Shown: positions 1 through 9,020 of the stretch, piece by piece
Layout of the letters: the number at the start of each line of letters is the position of its first letter
Position numbering within the stretch: position 1 is the first letter of the stretch
Assembly: GCA_016716835.1 (NCBI GenBank)
Contig: JADJUW010000001.1
Location: 868,001 to 932,000 of the forward strand
DNA length: 64,000 nucleotides
Reading direction: 5' to 3'
Source: Myxococcales bacterium
Lineage (GTDB): Bacteria > Myxococcota_A > Polyangia > Haliangiales > Haliangiaceae
The notes under the pieces: generated by a model
The model's input: only the letters and a program-made list of their open reading frames with translations
Told to the model about the DNA's origin: nothing
The model's database searches: none
Translations under genes and position numbers: made by a program

Positions 1-2
1 GG

Positions 3-134
3 CTACTTCTTTTTGGTGGCGGGCTTCTTGGCGGCCTTGGTGGTGACCACCTTGGCTTTGGCGCGCGCCTTCTTTTTGGCTTGCGATTTGCGGCGGCGCA
101 TCTTTGGCGTGTTGCGGTTATCTCGGCGTCCCAT
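3..134 (-). CDS. Small Lys/Arg-rich basic protein (43 aa)
   Basis: A 43-residue protein made almost entirely of Lys, Arg and Ala, ending in an alternating KK/AT tail that resembles the C-terminal tails of bacterial histone H1-like proteins. The ATG at 134 is chosen over an in-frame start at 188 because AGGAG lies about 7 nt upstream of it and because the extra 18 residues have no basic character. It follows the TamA-like gene on the same strand after 72 bp. Function is not known; nucleic-acid or ribosome binding is only an inference from charge. No fold or motif is recognisable. Confidence 0.6.
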   Translation of the reverse strand: MGRRDNRNTPKMRRRKSQAKKKARAKAKVVTTKAAKKPATKKK

Positions 135-206
135 GGCGTTCTCCTGTGGTATCCCGGGGTGAATATCTCTCCCGCGTGGCGCTGTCAATACGCGGGCACG
201 GCGGTG

Positions 207-3200
207 TCAGTTGCGGAGGGCGATCGAGAGGTGAAATCGGCCCGTGGCGCGGTCAAAGGGCCGGGCGTACAGGGGCAGCGCCCAGTCTGCCGAGACGGTA
301 CCAAACGGGGTAACGAGGCGCAGCAGCGACACCCCCACCGCGCTACGGAAGGCCCCCAGCGACAGCGTGGTCGCGTTATTGACGATGGCACCGGTATCGA
401 AGAAAAACCCGGAGGCCACCGAGGCGAACCCTCCGAGCCGCGCCAGCTTGATCTCGAGGTCGATGTTGCCAACCGTGCGGATGTTGCCGCCCGCCGGCAA
501 AATAATGATTTGTTCGAGGCAGCACAGCGGCGGCACCGCCAAGGCAATTTCCTCGACCGCCAGCCGATCCTCGGCATAGCCGCGGACGGTGTTGTCGCCG
601 CCAGCGAAGTAGCGCTCGACTTCGGGCAAGAAAACCGCGCCGCCCAGCGGGATGCCGTGGTCGTGCCTCAGATCGAGGCGCAGCGCCAACCTCGAGCCCA
701 GCGCCCGCATCCATTGGCCATTGAGGTAAAGCTTGGCAAACGTATCTTGCCCCAGCAAGTAGGGGCTAGCGTAGCTCGCACCGAGTTCGACGCGATAGCC
801 CTTAACGGGGGCCAAGGGATTGAGCTCGCCGCTGCGGTCGGTGCGTGTATCGACATTGAGAACCAGTCCAACCAGGCCGGTAATATCGATGACCGGCACG
901 CGCGCGTCGGTGGTCGCCTGGACTGGCAGCCGAATTGTCGTCTCATCGCGATTGCGTCGGCGGTAGTCGTAGCGAAACCCCAGACTAATCGACCGCGCCG
1001 AGACGTCGGCGGCTTGGGGGCGTTGCCAGGTGCGACTAGTCTTGAGGGCGCCACCTTGCGTGGTGAGGCGACCGAAACGCTCGGTCTGCTGCGAGCGGGC
1101 AAAAAACGTTAGGTCCACATCGAGACGAGGCCCAAGCGCGCGCCTCACGACCCACCGCGGCAAGCGCGCATTCGCCTCGGCGCCGCTTGTCTCGACGCCT
1201 AGCAGCAACGACCCATCGACTGCGATGCCAACCCCGAACAGATTGGGCAGCCGCGGCGATACGCGGCCAAAGAGCCCGTTCTGCGTCGAAAAGCCACCTT
1301 CGAAATCGAGGTAGAGCTTGCGGTCGTGGCGTTCGACGACGCGCACCAGCACATTGGCGACTTGTTGTTCGCGATCGTCGAAGTTGAGCGCATCGACGAT
1401 GACCGACCCAAACAGGTTCGTGCTGCGTAGCCGCGCCGGACCGTCGCTGTAGAGTTGGCCGGTAAGCAGCTCGCCCTCGGCAAAGCCAAGCTCATCGCGC
1501 AAGACCCACGTCTTGGTTAGGAAGTTCCCGCGCACGATGACCTTGCCGATGCGCAGGCGATTGCGCTCGGTCACGGTAAACCGCACGCTCTTGCGGTTGT
1601 CGGCAGGGCCTGGGGCGCGTACCTCGTACAGCACCTCGGCATGAAGAAAGCCTTTGGCGGTTAACGCGGCCTGGATGGCCGTAGCGGCCTCGCGAAGGGG
1701 TGCCTCGATATTTGGCAGATCGGTGGACGCGACGATGCAGCCGTCGGTTTTTTCGCGAGGTCGCGTTTTGATGGACGCTTGCATGAGCGACAGGGCGGCC
1801 TCGCACGTCAACGTGTGGTCGCCGACAAATTCGATCTCGAGCTGGTCGATGGTATCGGGTAAGCCCTCGTCGACACGGAAGCGAATGTGCAGGCCGCGGC
1901 CGGAGGTGGCGGTCGCGAGGTCGCCGGCGACAAGTGCGGGGTTGCCTAGCGCCCCCGCGGCGTGGGCGATGTCGACCTCGACGGTGGCGTTGGGGTAGCC
2001 AACCGCGGCGTACTTGCGACGGATGCGCTCGCGGTCGGCCTGCAACAGCTCAGAAATGGCAAAGCGATTAGTGGTAAGGACCCGGCTACGAAATGGCTCG
2101 ACCGACAAGTCGGCCTTGATGGCGCCTTCGGAGAATCTTGGCGTCCCATCGCCGGCGACAATGACGACCTCCACGGCATCGACACGCCGCGCAACGCCAA
2201 GATCAATATCGAACACGATGCGATCTACAATCGACAGGCGCTCTTTGGACCAACTGACGAACGCGTCAAAATAGCCAAGGCCTTGCAAGTAGCGGCGAAG
2301 CTTGGCCTCGGACGCGCTGGATTCGTAGTCATCCGCCGACGCGGCCTCGTTAAACGTGAGCTGTCGGCGCAGTTCCGCCTCGGGCAGCGGCACGCCGGTG
2401 GGGGTGCGAAACACGACATCCACGGGCCGGCGCTCGTCGATTTCCAGCGTCAGGTCGACGCTCTTGGTCCGCCGATCAAATGACGTGCGGGGGTCGAAAT
2501 CGCTGCTGATCTTGACGCCGGGGTAGCCGCGCGCCTGGTACAGCGCAACGACCGCATCGATGTCGGTTTGCAGCTGGCTGCGAGTAAACCGCGCCTGGCC
2601 GACACAAATGCGGTAGAAGAGGCAAAATTTCGCGTGGCGAAATTGCTGCAAGACCTCGTCCTCGGCGATGTACAAGGTGCCTGCCTTGGCGAGCCTCACC
2701 TTGCCCAATTTGTAGGCGGGGCCGAGGTCGATTTGCACCGTCACCGTGTGGACGTGGGCGGAGGTGCGGGTCGACGTAATCACCGCCTTGGCCTCGAAAT
2801 AGCCTTGATCTCGAAAATACTCCGCGATGCGCTCTTGCTCGTCGCGGAACAAGGCTTGCCTCGCTTCGGCGCCGTAGGGTAGGTAGGCCCCGCGGCGGAT
2901 GCCAAGCCGGCGCGCGATCTCATCGTCGAGCAATGGGTCGAGCAGGGATTGCTTGATCTTGACGTCAACTCGGCGAATCTGCGGCAGGGGCTCAAGCGTC
3001 AGGACGAGCCGCGTGCCTTGACCGTCGGTTTGTGGCAGCAGCCCAATGACCTCGTAGCCCAGGCGTGCGCAGGCCGCACGAATCGCGAGTTCGGCGGCGG
3101 CCTTTGATTCGCGCGGCGCAAGCACGTCTGGGGTCAAGACCGCGTGCAACGTGGCCTCGTCCTCCAGGAGGATGCCGGCGATGGCAAAGCTGTCAAAGCG

Positions 3201-3377
3201 CGCGGCGGCGGGCATACTTGGCTCGGGCTCACCCGTTAGCGGTGTCGCAGGCGCCGCTGGCGCTTCCGCCGCGTCGTCGGCGCCGGTGGTGCGCGCCGAC
3301 ATCACGAGCACGCAAACGACCGCCGCGAGCCGCCCGGCTAGGCCCGGCCAAAAACGTGGAGATAGAAGCGGCAGCAT
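207..3377 (-). CDS. tamA: Omp85/TamA-like outer-membrane assembly protein
   Basis: A 1056-residue protein with a Sec-type signal peptide (about residues 1-33), a long periplasmic region of POTRA-like repeats, and a C-terminal Omp85 beta-barrel of roughly 350 residues. The barrel carries the Omp85 loop-6 signature as GGDNTVRGY near residue 930. It lies 12 bp downstream of a TamB-like gene, the usual TamA-TamB pairing, so it probably acts with TamB in moving proteins or lipids to the outer membrane. At 1056 residues it is longer than E. coli TamA (about 580), which suggests extra POTRA units. BamA is the main alternative; the TamB neighbour argues against it. The last residue is Asn rather than the usual aromatic. 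Confidence 0.8.
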   Translation of the reverse strand: MLPLLSPRFWPGLAGRLAAVVCVLVMSARTTGADDAAEAPAAPATPLTGEPEPSMPAAARFDSFAIAGILLEDEATLHAVLTPDVLAPRESKAAAELAIRAACARLGYEVIGLLPQTDGQGTRLVLTLEPLPQIRRVDVKIKQSLLDPLLDDEIARRLGIRRGAYLPYGAEARQALFRDEQERIAEYFRDQGYFEAKAVITSTRTSAHVHTVTVQIDLGPAYKLGKVRLAKAGTLYIAEDEVLQQFRHAKFCLFYRICVGQARFTRSQLQTDIDAVVALYQARGYPGVKISSDFDPRTSFDRRTKSVDLTLEIDERRPVDVVFRTPTGVPLPEAELRRQLTFNEAASADDYESSASEAKLRRYLQGLGYFDAFVSWSKERLSIVDRIVFDIDLGVARRVDAVEVVIVAGDGTPRFSEGAIKADLSVEPFRSRVLTTNRFAISELLQADRERIRRKYAAVGYPNATVEVDIAHAAGALGNPALVAGDLATATSGRGLHIRFRVDEGLPDTIDQLEIEFVGDHTLTCEAALSLMQASIKTRPREKTDGCIVASTDLPNIEAPLREAATAIQAALTAKGFLHAEVLYEVRAPGPADNRKSVRFTVTERNRLRIGKVIVRGNFLTKTWVLRDELGFAEGELLTGQLYSDGPARLRSTNLFGSVIVDALNFDDREQQVANVLVRVVERHDRKLYLDFEGGFSTQNGLFGRVSPRLPNLFGVGIAVDGSLLLGVETSGAEANARLPRWVVRRALGPRLDVDLTFFARSQQTERFGRLTTQGGALKTSRTWQRPQAADVSARSISLGFRYDYRRRNRDETTIRLPVQATTDARVPVIDITGLVGLVLNVDTRTDRSGELNPLAPVKGYRVELGASYASPYLLGQDTFAKLYLNGQWMRALGSRLALRLDLRHDHGIPLGGAVFLPEVERYFAGGDNTVRGYAEDRLAVEEIALAVPPLCCLEQIIILPAGGNIRTVGNIDLEIKLARLGGFASVASGFFFDTGAIVNNATTLSLGAFRSAVGVSLLRLVTPFGTVSADWALPLYARPFDRATGRFHLSIALRN

Positions 3378-3389
3378 GGGCGAGCGAGA

Positions 3390-5960
3390 TCAAAAGAGGG
3401 GCAGGCTATAGACAAGCTTTAGCTCGAAATTTTGCACGTCGTCTTCGGTGGCGTCATCGAAACGCCGGCTGAGGTAGCCGATCTGCAAGTTCACCCGGTA
3501 GGGCGATCTGACCTCGCCACGGATGTTGAAATTTTGGCTGGTCGAGCCAGTCTGCCAATCGCCGATGACGTTGATGTTGTCGGTGAATTTCTTTTCGCCA
3601 TGAAAGCCCACCGAGCCGGCGCCAATCACGGGCCTTGCGACGTCGAGCTTGATAAAGTCTCGGATGGGGTCCTCGATGAAAAGGGCAACCACGTCGCCTG
3701 AGGCATCCTTAATCAACTGATCGGTAAAGCTCTCGCTGGGATTTGTCGACGGGTCGGTTGCGGTCTGCGTTTGGGTCGTGCCATCAAGGCTGCGGCGAAA
3801 CTGATCGGGCGTTCGGCCAAAAATAAGCAGCTGCGCCGTCTGGCCCTTGTTAAAGCCCGTCGAGGTGTACAGATCCCTGAGCGGTGAAAACTGGACCGCA
3901 CCCGAGGTGCGGGTAAAGGTCGCCTGCCAGGTTGGAAAGCGAAAGGTGCCGCGCTGCACGGTGATTTCTCCCGAAAACTGGGGCGTCCTTGGCGTGCCGC
4001 CCACATTGACGGTGCCATCCATGTCGATATTGGCGAGGTTGTTAACGATCGAGAAGCGCCGCACGTCGACGGCGACATTGAGCCGGGCGCCGCCTAAGCT
4101 TGGCGACGTTTCCCAAAAAGGTGCCTCCGCGGGCTCGTTTGAGCTTGAGGGCGAGATGAGCTCGCCAAACTCAAAGTCGCTGATGTACTTGCCCGAGACC
4201 ATTTCGATGCGGCCGCTGATATCCCACGCCGCCGAGGCCGCACGCAGGACGAAATCCATCTTGGCATTGACCACTAGATCGAGCGTGCGCGGCACGCGGA
4301 AGGGAATCGCATCGGCCAGGACCTGGACGTTGGCGGCGATGATGCCGCTGGCGTCGACGTCCATGATCCCGTTGAGATTGCGAATAAGGCCTTCGTTGTC
4401 AAAACTGCCGCCGAGGGCACAGAGCCCGATACGGTAGGTGCGAGCACCTCTGGCGGCGCCGCTGCGCGTGCCGAGGTCGCAGGCGTCGTTCTGTGACGGG
4501 TCGAAGTTGTCGCTTACCTGAATGAGCCCACGCTCCATGACCAGCTGGCTGCGCGCCGCGCGCGGGGTCAGCGCGAGTGGTCGCCGCGGATCAAATTCGA
4601 TCTGCCCAAACAAGGCCGGCCATTCGCCAGCGCCAAAAAGCGTCGCCGAGATCTTGGCGACACCCGAGGCCTGCGACAGCGTTTCTGGGGCTAACGCGAC
4701 CAGCACGGGGCCGGAAATTTCGCCCTCAAGATCCAGCGCCCACAGCGCGGGCCGGTAATTCTTGAGCATGATATTTCCAAGCAGCGATAGCTCGGATGAG
4801 TCGCCGGTGTAGTCGTCTTGCACGACGACCTTTACGCCGGTAAAGCCGACGCTGTCCTGGCGCAGGGCGATGACGCCGCTGGGCAGCCGAATGACGCTAT
4901 CTTGGCCAGCGAGCCGCACCCAGGCATTGTCGAGCGCGAGCTGCGCGTCGATGATGGGCGCCGAGGGGCTCCCCACGGCGGTGATGGCGAGGTCAGCGTA
5001 GCCACCGGCGGCATCGACGTAGGCGGCGAAAAATGGTCTGAGCAGCCCGGCGTCGACGCGGCCGACAATCGCAACGTCGAGGTGCTTTTCGCTGAGGGTG
5101 CCGCGCATCCGCAGCGGCCCGGCCGGCGTGGCAAAGCTCGCGTCGCAGGGCACGAGCTGGCTCGGCGTGGCATCGCTGGGACACATGATCGCAAAGGTTT
5201 CGTCCTTGACCACCAGCGAGAACGGCGAAAGCGAGCGCAGGTCGAGTGGCGTCGGTCGGCCCTCGGCATCAAAGAAGTCCGCGATCACGCGCGCCTCGCT
5301 GAGGTCCAGCTGCAGGCTTGGGGTTGAGTCATCGCCAAGGTTGGTCTCGATGACGGCGACGCCAGTGCCCCACATGCGCATCGGCAGCGGCAGCTTGGCC
5401 AGCATCTCGGGCGGCAAGATCGTATCGATGTCGAGCCGGGTGAACCGCACCTCGGAGCGCAGCTCATAAGGCGCCCTGGTGCCCAGCGTCGTCGTCAATG
5501 CGAGGCGGCCATCGAGCAATTCGCCCTGCACCACAAGCTGGTCATCCGCCGAGACGTGGACCTTAAAGGACGCATCCCCAAGCGCCGCCCCGAGCAGCCA
5601 CAAGCGGCCTATCTCGATGGTGCCAAAGGCCACGGGTTTACGCGAGGTGCCGGCCAACGTAAGCGCAAGGCTTAGGTCGCCACCAACGACGTCTACGGGC
5701 TGGCCCGCGAGCCCGGTGAGGATTCGGATCGGGAGGGCGGTGGTCGCCACGATGCCTCCAAGCAGGCCGCGCTTGGTTTGATACAGCACGGTGTCAAGCC
5801 TCGCACCCGAAGCGGCATCGCCCGTGTCCGCAAAGGCAACGTGTGACGCGACACACTGGCCGCCCGCGACAAAGGTCGCAGTGCAGCGGTCAAACTCCTC
5901 ATGCGCCGAGGGCGCGAGGAAGCCGCGACAACGGCTGGGGTCGTTTGAATTGAGACACAC
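3390..5960 (-). CDS. tamB: TamB-like protein, C-terminal part (downstream of frameshift)
   Basis: This frame holds the C-terminal DUF490/TamB domain: long beta-rich repeats and a terminal segment ending KLVYSLPLF, typical of TamB. The first available start is GTG at 5960, but the same frame reads as good coding sequence for at least 25 codons further upstream (around 5961-6060: Gly-Pro-Pro-Asn-Asn-Leu, then FRGFAVARDVEFGDEQIARL) with no start codon. It is therefore the continuation of the 6026-8128 reading frame after a one-base shift, not an independent gene. Together the two parts make about 1580 residues, a normal TamB length. TamB spans the periplasm and works with the TamA-like protein encoded next. 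Confidence 0.75.
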   Translation of the reverse strand: MCLNSNDPSRCRGFLAPSAHEEFDRCTATFVAGGQCVASHVAFADTGDAASGARLDTVLYQTKRGLLGGIVATTALPIRILTGLAGQPVDVVGGDLSLALTLAGTSRKPVAFGTIEIGRLWLLGAALGDASFKVHVSADDQLVVQGELLDGRLALTTTLGTRAPYELRSEVRFTRLDIDTILPPEMLAKLPLPMRMWGTGVAVIETNLGDDSTPSLQLDLSEARVIADFFDAEGRPTPLDLRSLSPFSLVVKDETFAIMCPSDATPSQLVPCDASFATPAGPLRMRGTLSEKHLDVAIVGRVDAGLLRPFFAAYVDAAGGYADLAITAVGSPSAPIIDAQLALDNAWVRLAGQDSVIRLPSGVIALRQDSVGFTGVKVVVQDDYTGDSSELSLLGNIMLKNYRPALWALDLEGEISGPVLVALAPETLSQASGVAKISATLFGAGEWPALFGQIEFDPRRPLALTPRAARSQLVMERGLIQVSDNFDPSQNDACDLGTRSGAARGARTYRIGLCALGGSFDNEGLIRNLNGIMDVDASGIIAANVQVLADAIPFRVPRTLDLVVNAKMDFVLRAASAAWDISGRIEMVSGKYISDFEFGELISPSSSNEPAEAPFWETSPSLGGARLNVAVDVRRFSIVNNLANIDMDGTVNVGGTPRTPQFSGEITVQRGTFRFPTWQATFTRTSGAVQFSPLRDLYTSTGFNKGQTAQLLIFGRTPDQFRRSLDGTTQTQTATDPSTNPSESFTDQLIKDASGDVVALFIEDPIRDFIKLDVARPVIGAGSVGFHGEKKFTDNINVIGDWQTGSTSQNFNIRGEVRSPYRVNLQIGYLSRRFDDATEDDVQNFELKLVYSLPLF

Positions 5961-6025
5961 CCCAAGGCGGGCAATTTGTTCGTCGCCGAACTCGACGTCG
6001 CGTGCGACCGCAAAGCCGCGGAAGG

Positions 6026-8128
6026 TTAGGTTATTCGGAGGCCCTTTGGCGCTAAGGCCAAAGCGCTGATGCGTCCGCCATGAAGCTGCGGCAACGCGGG
6101 TAGCTTGCCGACGTCGAGGTCGCCAGTGCGCAGCTCGGCGCCATGCAGATACATCGAAGGCCGCACCTGCAAATCAAGCGACGCCTTGGTGGAAGGCGGC
6201 ATGCGCGGCGTCGATAACGAGGTCAGTCGCAAGCGGCCTTGCCGATACGCGAGCTGCGCCGAAACCTCACCGGCCACGACGACGCCGCCCGCGGTGACGC
6301 TGGCGTCGACCGACGGATCGCTGAGGGTCCCCGAAATATGGGCCTTGGCCTGACCGGTCTTGACCACCGCCGGGACGTCCAGCATCGCCAGCAACGGTGC
6401 GAGATTGCCAGACTCGGCATTAACATCGAGGTCGATCGTATCGGCGACGACGCCGATGGTCCCGCCCACGCGCACGCGGGTGGCCTTGTGCGCCAACTCA
6501 AGGCCGGTGATCGCGACGCTCTCGACGCTGCTCTTTTCAACGTCCGCCCGGAATCTCATCTCGGTCAGCACGCTGCCACCGCGCAGGGCCAACGTGCCGA
6601 GCGAGACCGCAATGTTGTCGACGAGGATGCTTTCCTCGGGAATGGAGGGGTCGGCGTCCTCGGCGCGTTTGCCCAGCCTGAGATGAAAGCGACCGCCGAG
6701 CTTGCCGCCGACGGCTCGGCGCACCTCGCGTGGCAAGTACCGCCCTATATCAAATGGCTTGGTAATCACGATGTCGGCGCTCGTATAGGGCCTGCCGCTG
6801 AGACCGAACTCAGCGGTCAGTAGCAGCTCGCCGCCGGCGCCGCGTCCGACCGTCTTCTTGACCGCGCCGCGATAGTTGACCATGTCGATGTATGCCTCGA
6901 GGGTGTCAAGCTGCAGCTCGATCGGCGGCGACTTGGCGTCGACGAAGACATCGTAGGAGAGCCCTGATAGGGCGACGTCAACGCGAGGTAGCGCGGCATA
7001 GGGACCGGTGAGATCAATCGAGGCCGTGACCGCTTCGCCGTGGAGCGAGGGCGACACGATGGCACCCAGTGTGGGGCCCAAGTTTGTGGCCTTGACGTGC
7101 AAGTCCCAACGGCCGTCGTAGGGTCGGTCCCACCAATCGGCGAGCTGGCCCGTGATGGTCACGCTGGCGCCCTCAACGGGGGTACCGTCGGCGGTGGTTG
7201 CGACTGACGTCGTGCCCGCGATGGCAACCTCTAGGCTATTGGCGGCCGCCGATCGCGGCCATCCGTGGGGCAACTGGGCCAGGCGCGGCAACGAGACCTT
7301 CGCCATTGGAATCTCATAGTCGGCGCGCCTCCCATTATCGAAAATGCGGACCACCGTCGGGCCCGCGGTGGGCGCCAGCGAGAAGTACATTTTTGATAGG
7401 AGCGGGTCGGTGCCGTCATAGTAGAGAAAACCATCGGAGCTAACCTGCGTCGAATGCGAGGTATAGAGAAACCCCTCGTCATCATCGCGCGCGATCTTAA
7501 GATCAACCGTAAAGTCGCGCACGGAAAAGTCTTGGATGTCCCACGTGGTGCCGCTGCGGCCATTAATGCCGACGCGAAAACTCGGTTGTTGCGCGCCATA
7601 AAACGCCGACATGATGCTGTACGTCGAGCGGTCAAAATCGTGGAGCGGGAACGGCTCTTCGACTTCCTCTATGAGCACGTAGCCGCCTTGGGTCTTGACG
7701 TGCCGAAAGACAAAGTGATGCGGCGGCGCGAGCAACGCATGCACGTCGACTTGGGCGGTAATGGTGGCGACCTTGGCGACCAGCTTGCGCGGCACCTGGT
7801 CGTCCCAGACTTCCACATCATTTAGCTGCACGTCGACCCACCCGCCGCTGATTAAGGTGCCGAGCTGCGCGATCGGCCAATCGACCGAGCCAATGGCGAG
7901 CTGCCCACGGATGCGGCTATTGACGAGATTTTCGACGAGGCCGCCGAGTGGCTGCCCGTGAAATCGCCAGCGCACCAGCCCGACGACCGCCAAGGCACCT
8001 AGCGCCGTAGCCGCCGCGATGGCGAGCCACTTGGAGCGCCGTAGCCAGCCGAGCAAGGTGCGTAGGCCCCCTCGCAGACCAGTCCAGAGTCTTTGCCAAT
8101 GCTTGTGAAACCACGCCTGGTTACGCAC
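6026..8128 (-). CDS. tamB: TamB-like protein, N-terminal part (upstream of frameshift)
   Basis: The 700-residue frame begins with a basic stretch and a single N-terminal transmembrane helix (about residues 34-53), followed by the AsmA/TamB-type beta-rich region that starts with an INSRIRGQ-like segment (here VNSRIRGQLAIGSVDW). It ends at a TAA at 6026-6028, while the next frame (-1) carries on the family sequence without a gap. The shift lies close to a GCTTTGG / CCAAAGGG stretch at about 6040-6065. It starts 14 bp after the end of the upstream barrel gene, consistent with an operon. See the companion entry for the C-terminal part. Confidence 0.75.
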   Translation of the reverse strand: MRNQAWFHKHWQRLWTGLRGGLRTLLGWLRRSKWLAIAAATALGALAVVGLVRWRFHGQPLGGLVENLVNSRIRGQLAIGSVDWPIAQLGTLISGGWVDVQLNDVEVWDDQVPRKLVAKVATITAQVDVHALLAPPHHFVFRHVKTQGGYVLIEEVEEPFPLHDFDRSTYSIMSAFYGAQQPSFRVGINGRSGTTWDIQDFSVRDFTVDLKIARDDDEGFLYTSHSTQVSSDGFLYYDGTDPLLSKMYFSLAPTAGPTVVRIFDNGRRADYEIPMAKVSLPRLAQLPHGWPRSAAANSLEVAIAGTTSVATTADGTPVEGASVTITGQLADWWDRPYDGRWDLHVKATNLGPTLGAIVSPSLHGEAVTASIDLTGPYAALPRVDVALSGLSYDVFVDAKSPPIELQLDTLEAYIDMVNYRGAVKKTVGRGAGGELLLTAEFGLSGRPYTSADIVITKPFDIGRYLPREVRRAVGGKLGGRFHLRLGKRAEDADPSIPEESILVDNIAVSLGTLALRGGSVLTEMRFRADVEKSSVESVAITGLELAHKATRVRVGGTIGVVADTIDLDVNAESGNLAPLLAMLDVPAVVKTGQAKAHISGTLSDPSVDASVTAGGVVVAGEVSAQLAYRQGRLRLTSLSTPRMPPSTKASLDLQVRPSMYLHGAELRTGDLDVGKLPALPQLHGGRISALALAPKGLRIT

Positions 8129-8142
8129 TGGGCGGCATTTGG

Positions 8143-8985
8143 CTAAGGCGTTCGCTTCGCGTTGGCTGGGAGCATGATCGAGATGCCGACGCCGGCAAAG
8201 AGGTGATGCAAAAAGCGCGAATCTGACTCGCTGACAAAGGTGTCGGCATTGAAGTCAGCGCCAGAAGGATTGTCTGAGAACCAATAGTCCCGCACGGTGA
8301 GGTCAAGCGCGATAAATTCGCTCAGGAACACGTGGATGCCGCCACCGAAATACAGGCCAATCTTGGTGCCGTCATTGAGCGGCTGGTCATTGGTGGGATT
8401 GTAGTCGAGGGGGTGGTCATCGGAAGGCTGACCCGCAAATTGATCGGAACACACGCTCGACGAACAGCTGGACGTTAGCGAGGCAAAGCTCATGCCGCCT
8501 TGAAAGTAAAAGTCAAACGGGAGGTTGGATTTACCAAAGGCAACGAGCTTGCCGTACCAAGGCGTAAAACTTACGTACAGCGCGCCATGCAAGGGCATCT
8601 TATTGAGGTGCTGACGGAACTCAGTTTTGCTTGGCTCCGCGGTGTTGTTATCCGCGGCGTCTTCGAGCGTCGGCACGATCTTTTTGGTTAGCTTGGTGTC
8701 GAGATTGATCCCGTACACGCCGACCGCGCCAATTGAGAGCTGGTCAGTTAGGTGGTATTCAAGCTTGAGGCCGCCGCCGAGAATTTGCTGAAAGTCACCG
8801 TTGACCGTCATTTCAAACAACGGCGCCAATTCGAGCCGCTTCTTGACGTAGAGCACGCGATTGCGCACGACGGGCTCATAGACGCGGGTTGGGCGTTCGG
8901 CGAACACGGCGGCGGGCGCGAGCAAGAGCCCGGACGCGACCGCGGACGCGATTGCCAAGCTGGTTAGAATGGTTGTTTTGTTCAT
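8143..8985 (-). CDS. Outer-membrane beta-barrel protein, paralog 2
   Basis: About 280 residues with a signal peptide ending near AVFA and a small beta-barrel. It shares with the next gene upstream the block Lys/Arg-Arg-Leu-Glu-Leu-x-Pro-x-Phe-x-x-Thr-Val-Asn and the later aromatic-rich strands ending in an aliphatic strand, so the two are paralogs. It resembles the myxobacterial barrel family that includes the gliding-machinery proteins GltA/GltB, but that link is inference. I prefer ATG 8985 over ATG 8994 because an AAGAG sits about 10 nt upstream. It is 26 bp downstream of its paralog and 14 bp upstream of the TamB-like gene. Confidence 0.65.
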   Translation of the reverse strand: MNKTTILTSLAIASAVASGLLLAPAAVFAERPTRVYEPVVRNRVLYVKKRLELAPLFEMTVNGDFQQILGGGLKLEYHLTDQLSIGAVGVYGINLDTKLTKKIVPTLEDAADNNTAEPSKTEFRQHLNKMPLHGALYVSFTPWYGKLVAFGKSNLPFDFYFQGGMSFASLTSSCSSSVCSDQFAGQPSDDHPLDYNPTNDQPLNDGTKIGLYFGGGIHVFLSEFIALDLTVRDYWFSDNPSGADFNADTFVSESDSRFLHHLFAGVGISIMLPANAKRTP

Positions 8986-9020
8986 GTTGCCCATACTCTT
9001 GAAGTGAAGCCGAATTGGCG

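Noticed and set aside
81..1112. Long plus-strand open frame (343 codons)
   Set aside because: Antisense to the TamA-like barrel. Its composition is the Arg/Gly/Ala-rich pattern of a shadow frame in GC-rich DNA, with no domain.
6020..6070. Programmed ribosomal frameshift in TamB
   Set aside because: No canonical X-XXY-YYZ slippery heptamer or downstream structure is visible, and several other genes in the window show the same kind of shift.
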